DNA of 64,000 nt from Micromonospora sp. CCTCC AA 2012012 (GCF_040499845.1 NZ_CP159342.1:806001-870000); one strand, 5' to 3'. Positions 34,037-43,178 are shown, counted from the first letter of the stretch. Numbers and translations: made by a program. The notes: generated from the sequence alone by a model not told the origin.

Positions 34037-36214
34037 GTGCGTGGTGGTCACAGCAGTCTGCGATCGATCCCTTCAGAGATCGCCGGAGTCAGGCGAGAAC
34101 TCGCGGAGGAGCTCCGGGTCTGGTTTGCGCTCTCGGGAGCAACCATCCGCGGCTACGCGCGCAAGCAAGGGCTGGCTGCTAGCTCGGTAACCCGCTACCT
34201 CAGGGGCCTGAACCTGCCTCCAGACCACTTCGTTGCCGACCTCATTGACGTGGTGGGTCAACTCCCAGACGTCACAGGCGCTCCAGACCCCCGAAGGCTA
34301 CGGAAGCTTCACCGCGAGGCGCAGAACGCACAACCGGGAAGCTGGGGTCACACCGAGAGGTTGAACCAGCAGATTCGCGATGCCCGGAAGAAGGCACGCG
34401 ATGCTCAGCTTCGCCGAGAACTTATCGAAGAGGAGTTGGGCCAGACCAGGCAAAGCCTGTCGCAGGCCGCTCGGGCTCTGGACAGCCTTACCTCCGGGTC
34501 TAGCAGCGCAGGTCACGTCCGTACTCGCAGTTGGGGCCAGCTCACCGAAGAGCTACTGCGGACGCAAGCCGAGCTCAGCGAGACCAAGCTGCTGCTGGCG
34601 CAGGCACGGACTCAGCTAGTTCTGTTGGGAGGCGAGCTGGCGCTGCTGAACGACCGTCTGACAGAGCGCGCTGGTACGGCCACCGCCGGCCAGCCCGAAA
34701 GCTGGTACAGGCCGACGGTCGCCAGTCTGCCGCATTGGAATGTGCTGCGTCAGTTGCTATGCGACCGCCAGTGGAGACCGGACCAGATCGCCCGGCTGGA
34801 CAAGCTCTCCACGGATGTAGTCAGCCGGCTGTCGGACCCTAGGTCAGAAGCAACTGTTCAGCGCAGGGGGTTGATCGTAGGCTATCCCCAGGCTGGCATG
34901 ACGACTGACATGACTGCCATCGTTGCCAAGGCTATCGACGCTGGCTATCGGTTTGTGATCGTCTTTAGTGGTCCGTATGAGGCAATCAGGAGGCAGCTCC
35001 AGTCCCGTTTGGACGATCATCTTGCGGCGCCGGCCGGAACATCAGACGTTTTTCGCCTGACTGATGAGCTGTTCGATTACAAGAGTTTGGCCGCTCAAGT
35101 GGGCGGGCTCCGGTTCGAAAAGTCAGTTCATAGTGCCCCACTAAACGATGACCGTAACTTGGCGCAGTCAGGGACTCGCCTCATAGTGGTTAAAAAGAAC
35201 CTGGCGCTAATAAAGCGGCTGGTTAATGATCTAAAGAAGATCAGTACTCCGCTCGACGAAATTCCAGTGCTAATCGTTGACATGGATGCAGACTCGACGT
35301 CGTTCTCGGAGCGTCGAGCGCTCGGGTTGGCCTTGACGAAAATGATAGACATGCTGCCGCGCGCCCAGTATGTCGGGTTGGTCGCATCCCCTTTGAGTGT
35401 CGAGCTCTCTCAGGGGGGCAGTGCTGCGACACTCTCCCCCTATGACTTCATCTTGTCGGTGTCGCGGCCAGAAGGATATTTCGGCCTGCGTGAATTGAAT
35501 AGCCCAGCTCCAATTTCTAGCGGCTTCTATTTAGCTCACGTTCGCACGGTGGATCGCGGTAGCCCCGGCCTCCGGGAGGCAATGGACATGTTCGTCCTAT
35601 CCGCTGCTGTTAGGGCATACCGCGAAGGGCTGAGTGGGGGCGGGTTTAGCCCTCATAGGATGCTGATAATTGGACCTATGAGGCTAGAACTGCTGGAGGA
35701 ACTGCGCGGCCAGGTCTTCAATATGTGGAAGGGTAGCAACTTCGACACTTCGGCCGGCCGTGTACGTCTAAGGAATCTTTTCGAGTCAGACATTCGTCCG
35801 GTCTCCCGCCACGAGGAGGGCCTTCTACCTGGCTCGTTCGAAGAGCTACTGCCAAGCCTTGACGGGATGCTTGACTGGTTCAGAGGATATCCAATCGAAT
35901 TTGCTGCAGAAGTGGGATCTTCGCCGTTCGGAACTATCGTGGTGTCGAGCCCACAAAAGGCCGGAAGTCTCAATACGGCTGGTCTGACTGTGGTGTACCT
36001 AGATGCTCCTGCGCGATTGTCGGCTCTGCCAGTCATTGCCGCTGCCTCTGGATTCCGCACCGGTTACCAGGATTTAGTTCGTATCTACGTTCCAGACGAG
36101 AGCGACGGTGACGGCAATGGCTTCCGCGACCACCTTGCCGCCTATCGGGATGCCGATGAGAAAATAAGAGAAGATTTGGCATCTTATGCGCTGCCTTATC
36201 ATGGAAATGCGTAG
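34037..36214 (+). CDS. HTH protein with coiled coil and degenerate Z1-like P-loop domain
   Basis: A 725-residue protein with three parts. Residues about 15-75 form a helix-turn-helix (AEELRVWFALSGATIRGYARKQGLAASSVTRYLRGLNLP). About 90-220 is charged coiled coil. From about 275 the sequence resembles the Z1 domain of restriction-associated proteins: GLIVGYPQAGMTTDMTAIVAKAIDAGYRFVIVFSG aligns with the Z1 GLVVG-x-VQSGKTANY block, and PVLIVDMDADSTSF with IDDEADQAS. Walker A Lys is Met and the Walker B acidic box is altered, so ATP hydrolysis is doubtful. GC is clearly lower than the surroundings (25 of 60 bases in 35221-35280), indicating transfer. It may sense or bind nucleic acid and regulate the divergent membrane peptide; that role is inferred. 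Confidence 0.65.
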   Translation: MRGGHSSLRSIPSEIAGVRRELAEELRVWFALSGATIRGYARKQGLAASSVTRYLRGLNLPPDHFVADLIDVVGQLPDVTGAPDPRRLRKLHREAQNAQPGSWGHTERLNQQIRDARKKARDAQLRRELIEEELGQTRQSLSQAARALDSLTSGSSSAGHVRTRSWGQLTEELLRTQAELSETKLLLAQARTQLVLLGGELALLNDRLTERAGTATAGQPESWYRPTVASLPHWNVLRQLLCDRQWRPDQIARLDKLSTDVVSRLSDPRSEATVQRRGLIVGYPQAGMTTDMTAIVAKAIDAGYRFVIVFSGPYEAIRRQLQSRLDDHLAAPAGTSDVFRLTDELFDYKSLAAQVGGLRFEKSVHSAPLNDDRNLAQSGTRLIVVKKNLALIKRLVNDLKKISTPLDEIPVLIVDMDADSTSFSERRALGLALTKMIDMLPRAQYVGLVASPLSVELSQGGSAATLSPYDFILSVSRPEGYFGLRELNSPAPISSGFYLAHVRTVDRGSPGLREAMDMFVLSAAVRAYREGLSGGGFSPHRMLIIGPMRLELLEELRGQVFNMWKGSNFDTSAGRVRLRNLFESDIRPVSRHEEGLLPGSFEELLPSLDGMLDWFRGYPIEFAAEVGSSPFGTIVVSSPQKAGSLNTAGLTVVYLDAPARLSALPVIAAASGFRTGYQDLVRIYVPDESDGDGNGFRDHLAAYRDADEKIREDLASYALPYHGNA

Positions 36215-37175
36215 CTGGTAGGCCTTGGTGCTGACGTTGTTTGTCTGGTCAGGTGCCGGTATGGACCAGGCGCGAATCCGGCCGTGCCATGCGGCAAAAT
36301 AGTCGTCTCCCCGCCTACCTTGAAGCAGTAAGCGATCCCGGGGCAGTGGCTGGGCTTCGGGGGCCGGTCGGGTAAGCCGCTGACCCACCGCCAAGTCGCG
36401 CATGACCTTTGATCGTCGCCCTGCCGGCAGAACACTGAGGGCCGACGTGACGGAGCAAGATATGGCCATTGCTTATCGATCTGCGACCGGGCGCGGTCAC
36501 ACGTCGGCAATGGAGGCGCGGCCGCGCCCGCCGCGTCGGCGTACGGGTGCACGTGACCCAGGTAGGTACGGATGAATGAGGCCACCTGAGCCTCCGCCTG
36601 GGGCAAGTCGCTGCCGTGAAGGCAGCCGGACAGCCCCTACTACCGCGCCGCTTCCGCTCCTCGCCGCTGCGCGGCTGCGGTGCGGGTCGGCTTGGTCCCG
36701 GAATCACTACCGCGGCGTTCGTCGAGAACGGCATCCACGCCGGCAGGTCGTGTGAGCGCCAGCTTGCCACGTCGGCATGTACATCGGTACCGACCGGAGC
36801 GGGCGGCAGTACCTCGTTCAAGCGCCCAAGACCGGCGACGTCGTGAAGGTCGTCGCCGTCAACAACTGGAGCCGGACGGTGGCTGCCATCCGCAGGCCGC
36901 TGCGGCAATGAGGTGCAGGCGTTATCCGCGATGACGCTCTCCCAGGATGTCGCCGCCTACATTCGCGCGCGAAAGCGTCGGCGCTTCAGCTCCGTGTTGT
37001 CTACGCCGCCTCAACCTTTCAGGCCGAGCCGACACGTGTCCTACCTACGAAGCAAGCAGCGCCTTCCTTCGCGTGCTCAGGGCGAGGGCGGCGACGTGGT
37101 GTCAACTACCATGCGTGGCAGCATGTGATCCGATCGCATCCGGATCTGCCGATGACAGTGCGCGTAATTGTCGCC
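36215..37175. other. 960-bp region with no confident gene
   Basis: Mixed composition and no ORF with good codon bias. One frame, 36777-36911, encodes 44 residues (MYIGTDRSGRQYLVQAPKTG ... AIRRPLRQ) that look protein-like but lack a ribosome site; it may be a gene remnant. The region may be a decayed segment at the edge of the acquired element. Confidence 0.45.
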
Positions 37176-38459
37176 TCACTCACCTGTTTCAGCTCCCGTT
37201 GTCGCCCTTAGGCCGGATTCGTTGGGACCGGCAGCTCGAGGAGGCTTTGAGCTGCGGGGGTGTGTTGCGGGCAAGGGGCGGACGGTGTCGGCGATGAGTG
37301 TGGCCACGCCGAGGAGTGCGGCGACGACGATCAGGGCGCGTAGCACGGTGAGATGGTCGCCGAGGAAGCCGATGGTGGGCGGGCCGGCGAGGAAGGCGCA
37401 GTAGCCGATTGACGCGATGACGCTGACGCGGGCGGCGGCGCGGCGTGGGTCGTCGCCGCCGGCACTCATGCCGACGGGGAAACCGAGGGAGGCGCCGAGG
37501 CCCCAGAGCAGGGTTCCGGCGAAGGTGTAGATCGGCGTGGGTGCGAAGACGAACAGCGCGACTCCGGCGATGCCGATCAGGGCCAGGATGCGTACGACGG
37601 TGGTGCGGCCGTAGCGGCCTAGGAGTGCGGGTCCGAACCAGCGGCCTATGGTCATGGCGGTGAGGAACGCCGCGAAGGCCAGGGTGCCGAGCGCGGCCGG
37701 AAGGTGGTGCCCGTCGATCGCGGCGACGCTGATCCAGTCGTTGCCGACGCCCTCGGTGAACGCGAATGCGAGCACGAACACCCCGATGAGCAGGGTGCGC
37801 GGTTCCCGCCAGGCGGTCAGCGCGCTGATCCGTGGCACCTCCCTCGCTTCGTCCGGCTCCGTCTCGTCATTGTCGGCGAGGAACCGCCGCGCCTGCCACA
37901 CCACGCCGGCCACGACGAGCACGGCGGCGGCGGTCAGGTGCACGGCGACCGACACGTGGAGGGCCACCATGGCCGCACCGAGGAGCGCGCCGGCGACGGT
38001 GCCGAGGCTGAACCCGGCGTGGAAGCGGGACATGATCGACCGGCCGAGGTGCCGTTCCACGACGGTGCCCTGCACGTTCATCCCCACGTCCCAGGCGCCG
38101 TTGGCGAAGCCCAGCACGAACAGGCCGACCACCACCGGTACGACGCCGGCGAGCGAGCCGAGGGCGGCGGTGGTCAGTCCGACGCCGAGCAGGACAGCCA
38201 TCGCGATGACCGTGCGGGACGAGCCGATCCGGGTCACCACTGGGCCGGACAGCGGGAGCGCCAGCAGGGAACCGGCGGAGATCGCTAGCAGCACCAGGCC
38301 GAGTGCTGCCGGGTCGAGGTCGAGGCGGGCGCGGACCTGGGGGATCCGGGAGGCCCAGCTCGCGAACGCGAAGCCTGCGCCGATGAAGGCGGCGTAGGTG
38401 GCCGTGGTGGCGGCACGGCGCGCTGTCGGCGTGACGGGCGTGGCGGTGGTCGAGGTCAT
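37176..38459 (-). CDS. MFS transporter
   Basis: A 427-residue major facilitator protein with twelve predicted helices, e.g. AAFIGAGFAFASWASRIPQVRARL (TM1 and loop), GLVLLAISAGSLLALPLSGPVVTRIGSSR and a charged central loop (RRFLADNDETEPDEAREVPR). The NGAWDVGMNVQGTVVERHLGRSIMSRFHAGFSLG segment is typical of the YbjJ/FucP-like branch that handles sugars or small metabolites. Start ATG 38459 has GAAGGA 5-10 nt upstream. It is divergent from the DeoR-HAD-ROK operon across 131 bp, so the regulator probably controls it. The substrate is unknown; a carbohydrate is plausible given DeoR and ROK partners. Confidence 0.9.
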   Translation of the reverse strand: MTSTTATPVTPTARRAATTATYAAFIGAGFAFASWASRIPQVRARLDLDPAALGLVLLAISAGSLLALPLSGPVVTRIGSSRTVIAMAVLLGVGLTTAALGSLAGVVPVVVGLFVLGFANGAWDVGMNVQGTVVERHLGRSIMSRFHAGFSLGTVAGALLGAAMVALHVSVAVHLTAAAVLVVAGVVWQARRFLADNDETEPDEAREVPRISALTAWREPRTLLIGVFVLAFAFTEGVGNDWISVAAIDGHHLPAALGTLAFAAFLTAMTIGRWFGPALLGRYGRTTVVRILALIGIAGVALFVFAPTPIYTFAGTLLWGLGASLGFPVGMSAGGDDPRRAAARVSVIASIGYCAFLAGPPTIGFLGDHLTVLRALIVVAALLGVATLIADTVRPLPATHPRSSKPPRAAGPNESGLRATTGAETGE

Positions 38460-38590
38460 GGTGTCCTTCAAGCCGAAAGGGGGGATGGGGCCTGGGCCCC
38501 GTAAGGATATGAACACCGATCCGAACATAGCAAACAGACCGTGCGTTCGAAACGTTGTGTTGGCGGCGGGCGGCGATGTCTAATGGCGGC

Positions 38591-39346
38591 ATGACGATCG
38601 GCGACCGCCACCGGCGGATCCTTGACGCGGTGCGGCAGGCCGGACAGCTCGGCGTCACCCAGCTGGCGGAGCTGACCGGCACCTCCGAGATGACCGTGCG
38701 CCGGGACCTGGAGCAGCTGGCCGATCAGGGGATGCTTGAGCGCTACCGCGGCGGCGCGCGCAGCCTGACCCTGCGCGGCGAGGAGCCACCCTTCGGCGTG
38801 CGCACGCACGAGGGCCGCGACGCAAAGCGCCGTATCGCCGAAGCGGTTACCGACCTGATCGTCGACGGTGAGTCCATCGTCCTCGACAGCGGCACCACCT
38901 GCCTGGAGGTCGCCCGTCTGCTCACCCCGCGCCGGCTCACGGTCATGCCGCTGTCGATGCACGCGGCCAACGCCCTCACCGGCGCTCCCCAGCTTCGGCT
39001 GCTGTTGCCCGGCGGTGAAACCCGCCCCGGCGAGCTCGCGTTGACCGGGCCGCTCACCGAGGCGTCGCTGGCCGCCCTCCGCTTCGACACCGCGATCCTC
39101 GGCTGCTGCGGGCTGACCGCCGCCGGGCTGACCGCCTACGACCTCGCCGACGCGGCGATCAAGCGCGCGATGATTTCCTCCGCCCACCGAGTCATCGCTG
39201 TCGCCGACCCGGCCAAGTTCTCCCGCACGGCCCTGGCGTTCGTGGCGCCCGTCTCCGCGCTCGGCATGGTGATCACTACTGACGACGCCTCCGAGGAAGA
39301 TACGAGCGCCCTCGCCGCCGCCGGCACCATCGTCCACAAGGTGTGA
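38591..39346 (+). CDS. DeoR/GlpR-family transcriptional regulator
   Basis: A 251-residue DeoR-type repressor. The N-terminal winged helix (RRILDAVRQAGQLGVTQLAELTGTSEMTVRRDLEQL) is followed by the sugar-phosphate-sensing domain with DSGTTCLEVARLL and DLADAAIKRAMISSAHRVIAVADPAKF. Start ATG 38591 lies 6 nt after TCTAAT (38579-38584), so it is probably leaderless. It overlaps the HAD gene by 4 nt. DeoR proteins respond to phosphorylated sugars, so the operon likely handles a sugar phosphate imported by the divergent MFS protein and processed by the HAD enzyme. Confidence 0.92.
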   Translation: MTIGDRHRRILDAVRQAGQLGVTQLAELTGTSEMTVRRDLEQLADQGMLERYRGGARSLTLRGEEPPFGVRTHEGRDAKRRIAEAVTDLIVDGESIVLDSGTTCLEVARLLTPRRLTVMPLSMHAANALTGAPQLRLLLPGGETRPGELALTGPLTEASLAALRFDTAILGCCGLTAAGLTAYDLADAAIKRAMISSAHRVIAVADPAKFSRTALAFVAPVSALGMVITTDDASEEDTSALAAAGTIVHKV

Positions 39347-40083
39347 TCGAGATGCCCGATGTCGTCCTGTTCGATCTGTTCGGTGTCATCGCCCGCCCGC
39401 AGTCCGCGGCGGCCAAGCACACACTGACCGCGATCGCCGATGCCCCGGCGCCCGCGTTCGGGGACGTCTACTGGCGGCTACGCGCCCCCTACGACCGGGG
39501 GCAGGTCACCGGCACCGAGTACTGGCATCAGGTCGCAGGGGAACTGGGAACCGTCTTCGACGAGGACCGGGTCACCGCGCTCATCGCCGCAGACGTCGCG
39601 AGCTGGACCGCCGTCGATGACGACATGGTCGCCATGATCGAACAGGCCGCGGCCTCGGGCGTTCGCCTGGCCCTTCTGTCGAACATTCCCGAGGACCTGG
39701 CGGCGTACTACGAACGGCAGCACCGGCGATGGCTGCGGCACTTCCAGCTCATCGCCTTCTCCTGCCGCACCGGCCTGGCCAAGCCGGACGCCGAGGCATA
39801 CCTCTGGTGCTGCCGCCAGCTGGACTTGACACCCGATCGCGTTTTGTTCATCGACGACCGCGCCGAGAACGTGCACGCCGCTGAACACCTCGGGTTGCAC
39901 ACCCACCTGTTCACCGGCCCCGCCGGGACGGCCCAGGCTATCGACGCCGCGCGGCCGCTACCCGAGCCCGGCGCCCGAATCGCCGCGCCCGCGGCAAGAC
40001 CGTGTCCAACCGACCTGACGCCGGGGCCCAACCAGACCGTCCCAGGGCCATCGAAGCCAGCGCCGGCAGCCCTCCGAAAATGA
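39343..40083 (+). CDS. HAD-like hydrolase
   Basis: A 246-residue HAD superfamily protein (YihX-like branch), probably a small-molecule phosphatase. Motif I is VVLFDLFGVIARP with the nucleophile Asp; the second Asp of DxD is replaced by Phe as in several dehalogenase-like members. Motif II is ALLSNIP, motif III Lys in GLAKPDAEAYLWC, and motif IV FIDDRAENVHAAEHLG. GTG 39343 overlaps the DeoR stop (GTGA). The last 50 residues are Pro/Ala-rich and unlikely to be structured. It ends in an ATGA overlap with the ROK gene. Confidence 0.88.
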   Translation: MIEMPDVVLFDLFGVIARPQSAAAKHTLTAIADAPAPAFGDVYWRLRAPYDRGQVTGTEYWHQVAGELGTVFDEDRVTALIAADVASWTAVDDDMVAMIEQAAASGVRLALLSNIPEDLAAYYERQHRRWLRHFQLIAFSCRTGLAKPDAEAYLWCCRQLDLTPDRVLFIDDRAENVHAAEHLGLHTHLFTGPAGTAQAIDAARPLPEPGARIAAPAARPCPTDLTPGPNQTVPGPSKPAPAALRK

Positions 40084-41216
40084 GCCGATCCCGGCCGAGC
40101 CTGGGCACCCTGCTCAAGCACGTGCATCGCAGCGGTCCGATGTCCCGCACCGCCCTGGCGCACCGCATGGGCGTCAATCGCAGCACAATCATGGCCCTGA
40201 CCAGGGAACTCACCCAGGCGGGCCTACTCGAACAACAGCATGTGGCCACCCACTCGGGGGCTGGACGCCCGTCATTGGTCGTACGCCCGCGAACGGAGCG
40301 GGCATACGTCCTCGCCTTCGACGCCGGAGCGGACCGGCCGGCAGCCGCCCGAGTCGGCCTCGGCGGGCACCTGCTGGATCGCCGCGAGGCCGACCGTCCC
40401 ACGCACGTCTCCGGCCCGGACGTGTGCGAAGTCCTCGCGATGCTCGGCCGACAGGTCCAGCAGTCCGCCGCGCCGGGCTCCGCGTGCGTAGGAGCGGCAG
40501 CCGCGCTCGGCGCCCAACCCACGGCCGTCGGCACCGACCTGCAACAAATGCTGGGACGACCGGTCGCCGTCGGCCGCCGGGCCCAGCTGGCCGCCATCGC
40601 CGAACGGGAACGAGGCGCCGGTTCGGGTGCCCGCGACGTGGTCTACCTGCAGGGCGGCGACAGTGTGGACGGCGGCATCGTCGTCGACGGCACAATACTC
40701 GGACGCCACGACGCACACGCCGTGGCCATCGGGCACATGCTGGTCGACCCACAGCACGGAGGACCATGCCCGTGCGGCTCAAGCGGCTGCCTCGACACCA
40801 AACTCGGACGCAACGCCCTGCTCGCCACGGCGGGACGAGACCCCGAGGCCAGCCCTCGCGTCGCCGTCCGGGCGATGCTGTGCGACGCCGTGGCAGGCGA
40901 CCCCACGGCCGCGAAAGCCATCGCCACCGCCGGCGACTGGCTCGGCATCGCCGTCGTCAACCTGATCACCCTCATCCGCCCACAGGTCGTCATCCTCGAC
41001 GGCACGCTGCGCGACCTGTACCAGGTCGCCGCAGAACAGGTGCACGCGAGGATCGCCCAGCACACCACGCCTGACAGTCGACGGCTGACCGATCTGCGGC
41101 CCGGTGTCCTCGGCCGGAACGCGGCCCTGCTGGGAGCCGCAGAGCTCGGCTTCGCCGCCTTCCTCGACAACCCGTTGCCCTGCCGTGGACGGGCAGCCAC
41201 ACCTAGCGCGCGGTGA
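40080..41216 (+). CDS. ROK-family transcriptional regulator
   Basis: A 378-residue NagC/XylR-type protein. The winged helix (SGPMSRTALAHRMGVNRSTIMALTRELTQAGLLEQ) lies near residues 14-48. The ROK domain keeps the zinc motif CPCGSSGCLD and the IRPQVVILDGTL segment, but the middle (residues about 90-180) is divergent and shortened, so the sugar kinase activity of ancestral ROK proteins is doubtful. Start ATG 40080 overlaps the HAD stop (ATGA). Two regulators, DeoR and ROK, in one operon suggest dual sensing of phosphorylated and free sugar. Confidence 0.88.
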   Translation: MSRSRPSLGTLLKHVHRSGPMSRTALAHRMGVNRSTIMALTRELTQAGLLEQQHVATHSGAGRPSLVVRPRTERAYVLAFDAGADRPAAARVGLGGHLLDRREADRPTHVSGPDVCEVLAMLGRQVQQSAAPGSACVGAAAALGAQPTAVGTDLQQMLGRPVAVGRRAQLAAIAERERGAGSGARDVVYLQGGDSVDGGIVVDGTILGRHDAHAVAIGHMLVDPQHGGPCPCGSSGCLDTKLGRNALLATAGRDPEASPRVAVRAMLCDAVAGDPTAAKAIATAGDWLGIAVVNLITLIRPQVVILDGTLRDLYQVAAEQVHARIAQHTTPDSRRLTDLRPGVLGRNAALLGAAELGFAAFLDNPLPCRGRAATPSAR

Positions 41217-41852
41217 TGAAGAACCACACGAACGCACTATCCAAGGCGAACTACCCGTCACGCCACAAGATCGCTTGTGCGGATCTGCCGCGTAGCGCGC
41301 GCCTGCCGGCCAAGGCGGGCGACGATTGGGCAGACCTGGTTGCCATCGCACGCTGCAGCCAAGAGGCGCGCGCTATGCGGCGTTGGCTACTTTCTCCGCC
41401 AGCGGCTCGAAGCCCGACTGAGGAGGTCATACGCGAAGTTGCCTACCACGCCAGCGGCGGCGCTTAGGGCAACCCACAGCAAGATCTCACGTAGGTCCAC
41501 GGCATACGCACCTTTCGTCGAGTTACGTATGCCTCCGCACCTCGAGCATGTGTCTACCGCAGTGGACGCTCCCAACGTCCGGCGACCATATTAGCCTGCT
41601 ACATCAAGTCGCCAGCCCCGTTGTGTCGGCGACCGCTGCACGGGTGCACTGATCTGCCGCCGGTCGTGCCCGGCGCTGAGGCTTGGCCTTCATGCTGCGT
41701 ACGGTCCGCCACGGGTCGCTACGCGCACGTGCCAAGTTGTGTAGGGCTTGGCGCCTTGACTGCCTCACGCGATCGATCGACTGCCACTGCACAGAGGCGA
41801 TCCGACGCCCGGACTTGCTTGACCGAGTAGAGGATGGAGCTTGCAGTAAATG
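41217..41852. other. Gap with at most one tiny gene
   Basis: About 640 bp downstream of the ROK gene. Only the small minus-strand frame at 41387-41500 looks possibly real. No RNA gene was recognised. Confidence 0.5.
41387..41500 (-). CDS. Possible 37-residue membrane peptide
   Basis: From GTG 41500 the frame reads VDLREILLWVALSAAAGVVGNFAYDLL and ends in a basic tail (SRASSRWRRK). One hydrophobic span with a positive C-terminus and AAAGGTG upstream are compatible with a real small protein. It is not recognised and is supported only by its composition. Confidence 0.4.
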   Translation of the reverse strand: MDLREILLWVALSAAAGVVGNFAYDLLSRASSRWRRK

Positions 41853-41867
41853 ACTGTAAGTTACAGT
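41853..41867. promoter_or_regulatory. 15-bp palindrome before the next gene
   Basis: ACTGTAAGTTACAGT is a perfect palindrome with a single central G, ending 20 nt before the ATG at 41888. AT-rich DNA with TTGCAGTAAATG precedes it. It is a plausible operator overlapping the promoter or the transcription start. Confidence 0.6.
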
Positions 41868-41887
41868 AAGTGGACGAAAGGGTTCAA

Positions 41888-42460
41888 ATGAAGGTAGGTG
41901 GCCGGGACTTCGACCTTACGAAGCAGGAGGTGGAGGCCCGCATGATGGATGAGGATCCTGAACTAATTCAGAAGCACATGGTCGAGGTCAACGGGCAGAT
42001 GTTCCCGCCCAAGCAGGTCCTCGGGCACGTCACTGGATGGGACCTCACAACGTTCACAACCATGGAGGCGCAACGCGTACTGACCCGGATCGGGTTCGTG
42101 TGCGCGGAGGCACGTGCAGGGCGGATCCGGCAAGCAGGCCAGTTCATCATGGACACCGTCCGCGACTCAGTTCAAGAGACGATGAGCGACCACGGTGACT
42201 CAAATTTTGAGCGCGGATTCAGTGCGGCCGCGGGCATCGCGCTGCGGCCAATTCAGAAGAGGCTCGATGACCTGAGGGAGCAGATGAAGGGCAAAGGCCT
42301 CAGTCAGGCTGAGCAAGCGTTCTACGCCCACCTTGACGAGCTCAAGTCCGAGATCGAAGCCGACTGCGACCGCTTCTGGCGAGGTAGTGGCGTGGACTGG
42401 CGTCCACTCAAGCCCGTGGTCAAGGCTGCCATCCGGCGGACCGACCAGACGGGGTCATAG
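41888..42460 (+). CDS. Hypothetical protein with a small KQxL-type N-terminal domain
   Basis: A 190-residue cytosolic protein. ATG 41888 is preferred to GTG 41870 because GAAAGG lies 6 nt before it. The first 75 residues (VGGRDFDLTKQEVEARM ... GQMFPPKQVLGHVTGWDLTTFTTMEAQRVLTRIGFV) resemble a small domain seen at the start of some restriction or HNH-type proteins: a P-x-KQ-x-L segment, then FTT-x-x-A-x-x-x-L-x-x-x-GF. This match is from memory. The rest is helical and charged with no recognised catalytic motif. Codon use is less GC-biased than in core genes. A perfect palindrome just upstream suggests tight regulation. Confidence 0.65.
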   Translation: MKVGGRDFDLTKQEVEARMMDEDPELIQKHMVEVNGQMFPPKQVLGHVTGWDLTTFTTMEAQRVLTRIGFVCAEARAGRIRQAGQFIMDTVRDSVQETMSDHGDSNFERGFSAAAGIALRPIQKRLDDLREQMKGKGLSQAEQAFYAHLDELKSEIEADCDRFWRGSGVDWRPLKPVVKAAIRRTDQTGS

Positions 42461-42557
42461 GTCCGAGGCGCTAGGCTCGCGAGCGATAAGCCCCGCCGGA
42501 ACGTGGCGATCATCTCGGCGTTGGCACCGTAGTCGACTGGTTGGTGTCCACTTCGCT

Positions 42558-43169
42558 TCAGGACACGAGCAGGAAAGTCGGCACAGCGACGAGGGTGCCG
42601 GCGAGCGAACCTGCGACAACCTGGCCGATCGTGTGATCACGCAACCGTACGCGGGACCAACACACCAGGGCGACTATCGCCAGCGATGGACTCAGCGCCG
42701 GCCCGAACACGATGATAAGAACGGACACCGAGCCGGCGGCGACCGCAGAGTGGGCGCTGAGCTTCCACGCCTGGTTGATCGCGGTGACGACGAGCAGAAC
42801 GGCGAGCATCACCACGACCATTGCGATGAGCGGCTGTGGTGCGCCGGCGAGAATGAGCACGGAGAGACCAACAAGGACGGACAACAGCCCGTAGACCAAA
42901 GGCATGCGGCGCTGCTCGCGTACGCCGATGTGGTGGTCGGTGAGGCGTCCCCGTCGTACTCCGACCCAGATGACGGCGTACGGGACGACGGAGCAGAACA
43001 GTATGGCGAGCAGTGCCCAGCCGAGGCCGGTCACTACGGCGGGGGCGGTGCTGTGCAGGGCGATGATCAGCGGCATCATGGCCGCGAAGACGGCCGGCGC
43101 GCATATCTCGGTGACGACCCGCGCCACTCGGGAGGTGGTGGGGGCAGGCAGATCGACGAGTGCGGGCAC
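42558..43169 (-). CDS. PAP2-like membrane protein
   Basis: A 203-residue membrane protein with about five to six helices. The degenerate PAP2 motifs KLSAHSAVAAG (in place of K...PSGH) and SRVRLRDHTIGQVVAG (in place of SR-x-x-x-x-x-H-x-x-x-D-x-x-x-G) suggest a phosphatase-like fold acting on lipid phosphates, possibly in isoprenoid metabolism. Start GTG 43169 has AGAAGG about 8 nt upstream. A same-strand ORF fragment ends 9 nt before it, so it may have been the second gene of a now disrupted operon. The CRISPR array lies 220 bp further on. Confidence 0.7.
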   Translation of the reverse strand: MPALVDLPAPTTSRVARVVTEICAPAVFAAMMPLIIALHSTAPAVVTGLGWALLAILFCSVVPYAVIWVGVRRGRLTDHHIGVREQRRMPLVYGLLSVLVGLSVLILAGAPQPLIAMVVVMLAVLLVVTAINQAWKLSAHSAVAAGSVSVLIIVFGPALSPSLAIVALVCWSRVRLRDHTIGQVVAGSLAGTLVAVPTFLLVS

Positions 43170-43178
43170 GATGACCTT

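Noticed and set aside
33695..34051. 118-codon minus-strand frame across the divergent promoter region
   Set aside because: It overlaps the palindrome and the small membrane gene in another frame, and its composition is random.
36777..36911. 44-residue frame MYIGTDRSGRQYLV ... RRPLRQ
   Set aside because: The sequence looks protein-like but has no ribosome site, no promoter-like hexamer at the right distance and no recognised family; noted only within the gap entry.
41213..41467. 84-codon plus-strand frame after the ROK gene
   Set aside because: No ribosome site and irregular composition; overlaps the more plausible minus-strand membrane peptide.
41880..41890. GGGTTCAAATG as a possible second copy of the tRNA-Leu T-arm (att site)
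   Set aside because: Only about eight bases match the tRNA T-loop, which is expected by chance; the rest of the tRNA 3' end is absent.
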